Source: Eustoma russellianum
Lineage: Eukaryota > Streptophyta > Magnoliopsida > Gentianales > Gentianaceae
DNA length: 64,000 nt
Reading direction: 5' to 3'
NCBI GenBank assembly: GCA_036186865.1
Contig: AP025048.1
Span: forward strand, 32,290,852-32,354,851
This document shows, piece after piece, positions 62,569 to 64,000 of the stretch (position 1 is its first letter; each line of letters starts with the position of its first letter). Below the pieces are notes generated by a model. That model saw nothing but the letters and a program-made list of their open reading frames with translations, had not been told where the DNA came from and did not search any database. The translations under genes were made by a program, and so were the position numbers.

Positions 62569-64000
62569 AGGTAAAAATAGTCATCTAACTATCTCATTGA
62601 AAGCATCCGGTCACACGATCTCAATACGAGTCCTGAGCCCGGCTCTCTCTCCTCAGCTCGCACAATCGACCCCATCCTCTATAAAGATATACTCGAAATC
62701 ATGTTTAGCTGTGGAGGAAAAGTGGGGTGAGTGATGGGATTCACTCGTAGATTACCCTTCTCTCCTGAAAAGGGACTTTCACATACTGAGTCGAGTAAAC
62801 AGATAAGCAGGTAAAGCAGAAACATATAAATAAATAAAGCAGTAAAACATAATTATAGAAATAGCACATACCTAACCTGATCCACTAAAACAACTTAATA
62901 ACAAGATCAACGATAATCAGATCAATAACAATGCAATGCACAACTGCATGATGCATGCTCTTTCATCTCCGTGTCACACGTAGTTATTTAGTATCACATG
63001 TCATGCTCTTCTTTTTCCATGATATGCTATGCATATCCCGGGTCCTGTTAGGTGAAGGTAACTGTTATTACCATACACCCATCACACGCATCGTCAGGCC
63101 ACACGTCCCGTAGGACCACGCGGCTCATAGGCCCAATGCAATGCTCGTGCCATGAATGCTTCATACTTTCACACCGTTCTTCTAATTATCCTATGTTGCA
63201 TGTTCCGTTCTATATTGTGTATTACTTATATTGCGTAGTTACCCTATGTTTTGTGGGGTCCATTACTATATTTTACATCTACCGTATTTTACCTTTCTAC
63301 CGTATTTTAGGTTTCTACACTTTATTTTATTTTTCTAGGCTTTCGAGCAATTAAATATTTTATTTAAATATTTTTATCTTCCCCTACTATTTTTATTTCT
63401 TTTATTTAATTTATTTAATGGGTTTATAGATTTTTTTTATTTATAAAAAATTATTAATATCCATTTAATTAAGTATATGTGTATGTGTATATTTTTATTT
63501 ATTTATTTATTTTATTTTATTTTATCCATTTTTAGTTTTTACTTCTTTTTCACACTCGGCACATGGCTCCCTTAAATTTTTTTACTTTAATTATTTTATT
63601 TTAATTATTAAGTTTATTTAATCAAATAATAATTATAATACCTTCTTTATTTACACAATTAGCATTTTTATTAAAACCACAATTCAGGCCTTAATCATTT
63701 CAGACCTTCAGCTGAGCTGGCCCACTGGCAACCGCGGCCCATTGGCCTGCTGGTTTGCCATGCGCAAGGATCCTTTTTTTATTACAACAGCAATTTGGGC
63801 CGGCCTGCCGGCAGAGGCTGGCCCGCAGCCCGCCATCCGCTTCCTCTGAAAGCCCTTTTTTTCTCCATTCACATTTGGGCCGAGAAATCCTGGTGTGTTA
63901 ATGGCCCAGCCTTTCTTAATTTTTTTAATTTCTTTATTGTTTTCTTTATTTCTTTAAATCCTAATTTTCTTCAAAAATCCATAACTTCTTCGTTTTAACT
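62561..64000 (-). repeat. LTR-B: second LARD-related LTR copy, open at window end
   Basis: 62561-63215 matches 55658-56325 in the same order, including a short 17-bp array (63080-63140) and GAATGCTTCATACTTTCACACCGTTCTTCT. It lacks the first 250 bases of LTR-A and has CCTAACCTGATCCACTA where LTR-A has a longer stretch. From 63216 it continues with AT-rich sequence and a GC-rich part (63715-63930) with GGCCCA and GGGCCG motifs, probably the rest of the LTR. A plus-strand frame at 63795-63998 is unlikely to be real. Confidence 0.7.

Noticed and set aside
63795..63998. Plus-strand frame at the window end beginning MGRPAGRGWPAARHP
   Set aside because: It has no recognisable domain, lies in the GC-rich part of LTR-B and is open at the window edge.

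Overview
This window looks like intergenic heterochromatin from a flowering plant. It is AT-rich, I can find no host gene, tRNA or rRNA, and almost every base can be assigned to a retrotransposon or its debris. The plant call rests on the element types: LTR elements with the TGGTATCAGAGC-type primer-binding site matching plant initiator tRNA-Met, RNase H-bearing L1-type LINEs, RE1/Retrofit-like and Sirevirus-like Ty1/copia elements, a Ty3/gypsy element, LARD-like and TRIM-like non-autonomous elements, and an RTE-LINE tail. I cannot name the species.

Layout, left block (1-26882). An old Ty3/gypsy element on the minus strand (gypsy-1) has its 5' LTR at 26052-26882 and its 3' LTR from 16782 to 17384. 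LINE-A (plus strand, its 5' part off the window) sits against the truncated edge of that 3' LTR. LINE-A was then split twice: by LARD-1 (1102-9062, minus, TSD CAAAA) and by copia-1 (9259-15024, plus, TSD TGGTT). Inside gypsy-1, copia-2 (19158-24937, minus, TSD CGACT) is inserted.

Middle block (26898-48584). A badly decayed copia element (copia-3, plus) begins at 26898. Its integrase is interrupted by copia-4 (29606-40573, plus, 2.5-kb LTRs, Sirevirus-like), and copia-3 integrase and RT resume at 40574-41590. After about 1 kb of non-coding sequence comes copia-5, a relative of copia-4, with a long LTR ending at 45094, gag, protease and integrase. It is cut off at about 48584 before RT.

Right block (48585-64000). 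An RTE-type LINE C-terminal fragment abuts a diverged relative of the LARD-1 interior (LARD-2, 48827-51780). Then come about 380 unassigned bases, a TRIM-like mini-element (52164-52576), a solo LTR of the copia-4 family (52585-55180), and a LARD-related primer-binding site and LTR (LTR-A, from 55408). LTR-A is interrupted by a nearly intact L1-type LINE-B (56347-62281, minus) with a perfect 16-bp target-site duplication. A short hairpin-bearing segment lies between two TA arrays, and a second copy of the same LTR family (LTR-B) runs to the window end.

Activity. No element has every part intact. Copia-1 is closest (one in-frame TAG). LINE-B has full endonuclease and RT domains but a TAA, a frameshift and a TGA further on. 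LARD-1 is the youngest insertion by LTR similarity but has no coding capacity and would need a partner in trans. The scientific interest lies in insertion order, non-coding repeat architecture of the LTRs and interiors, and composite structures. I see no evidence for a new host-encoded system.
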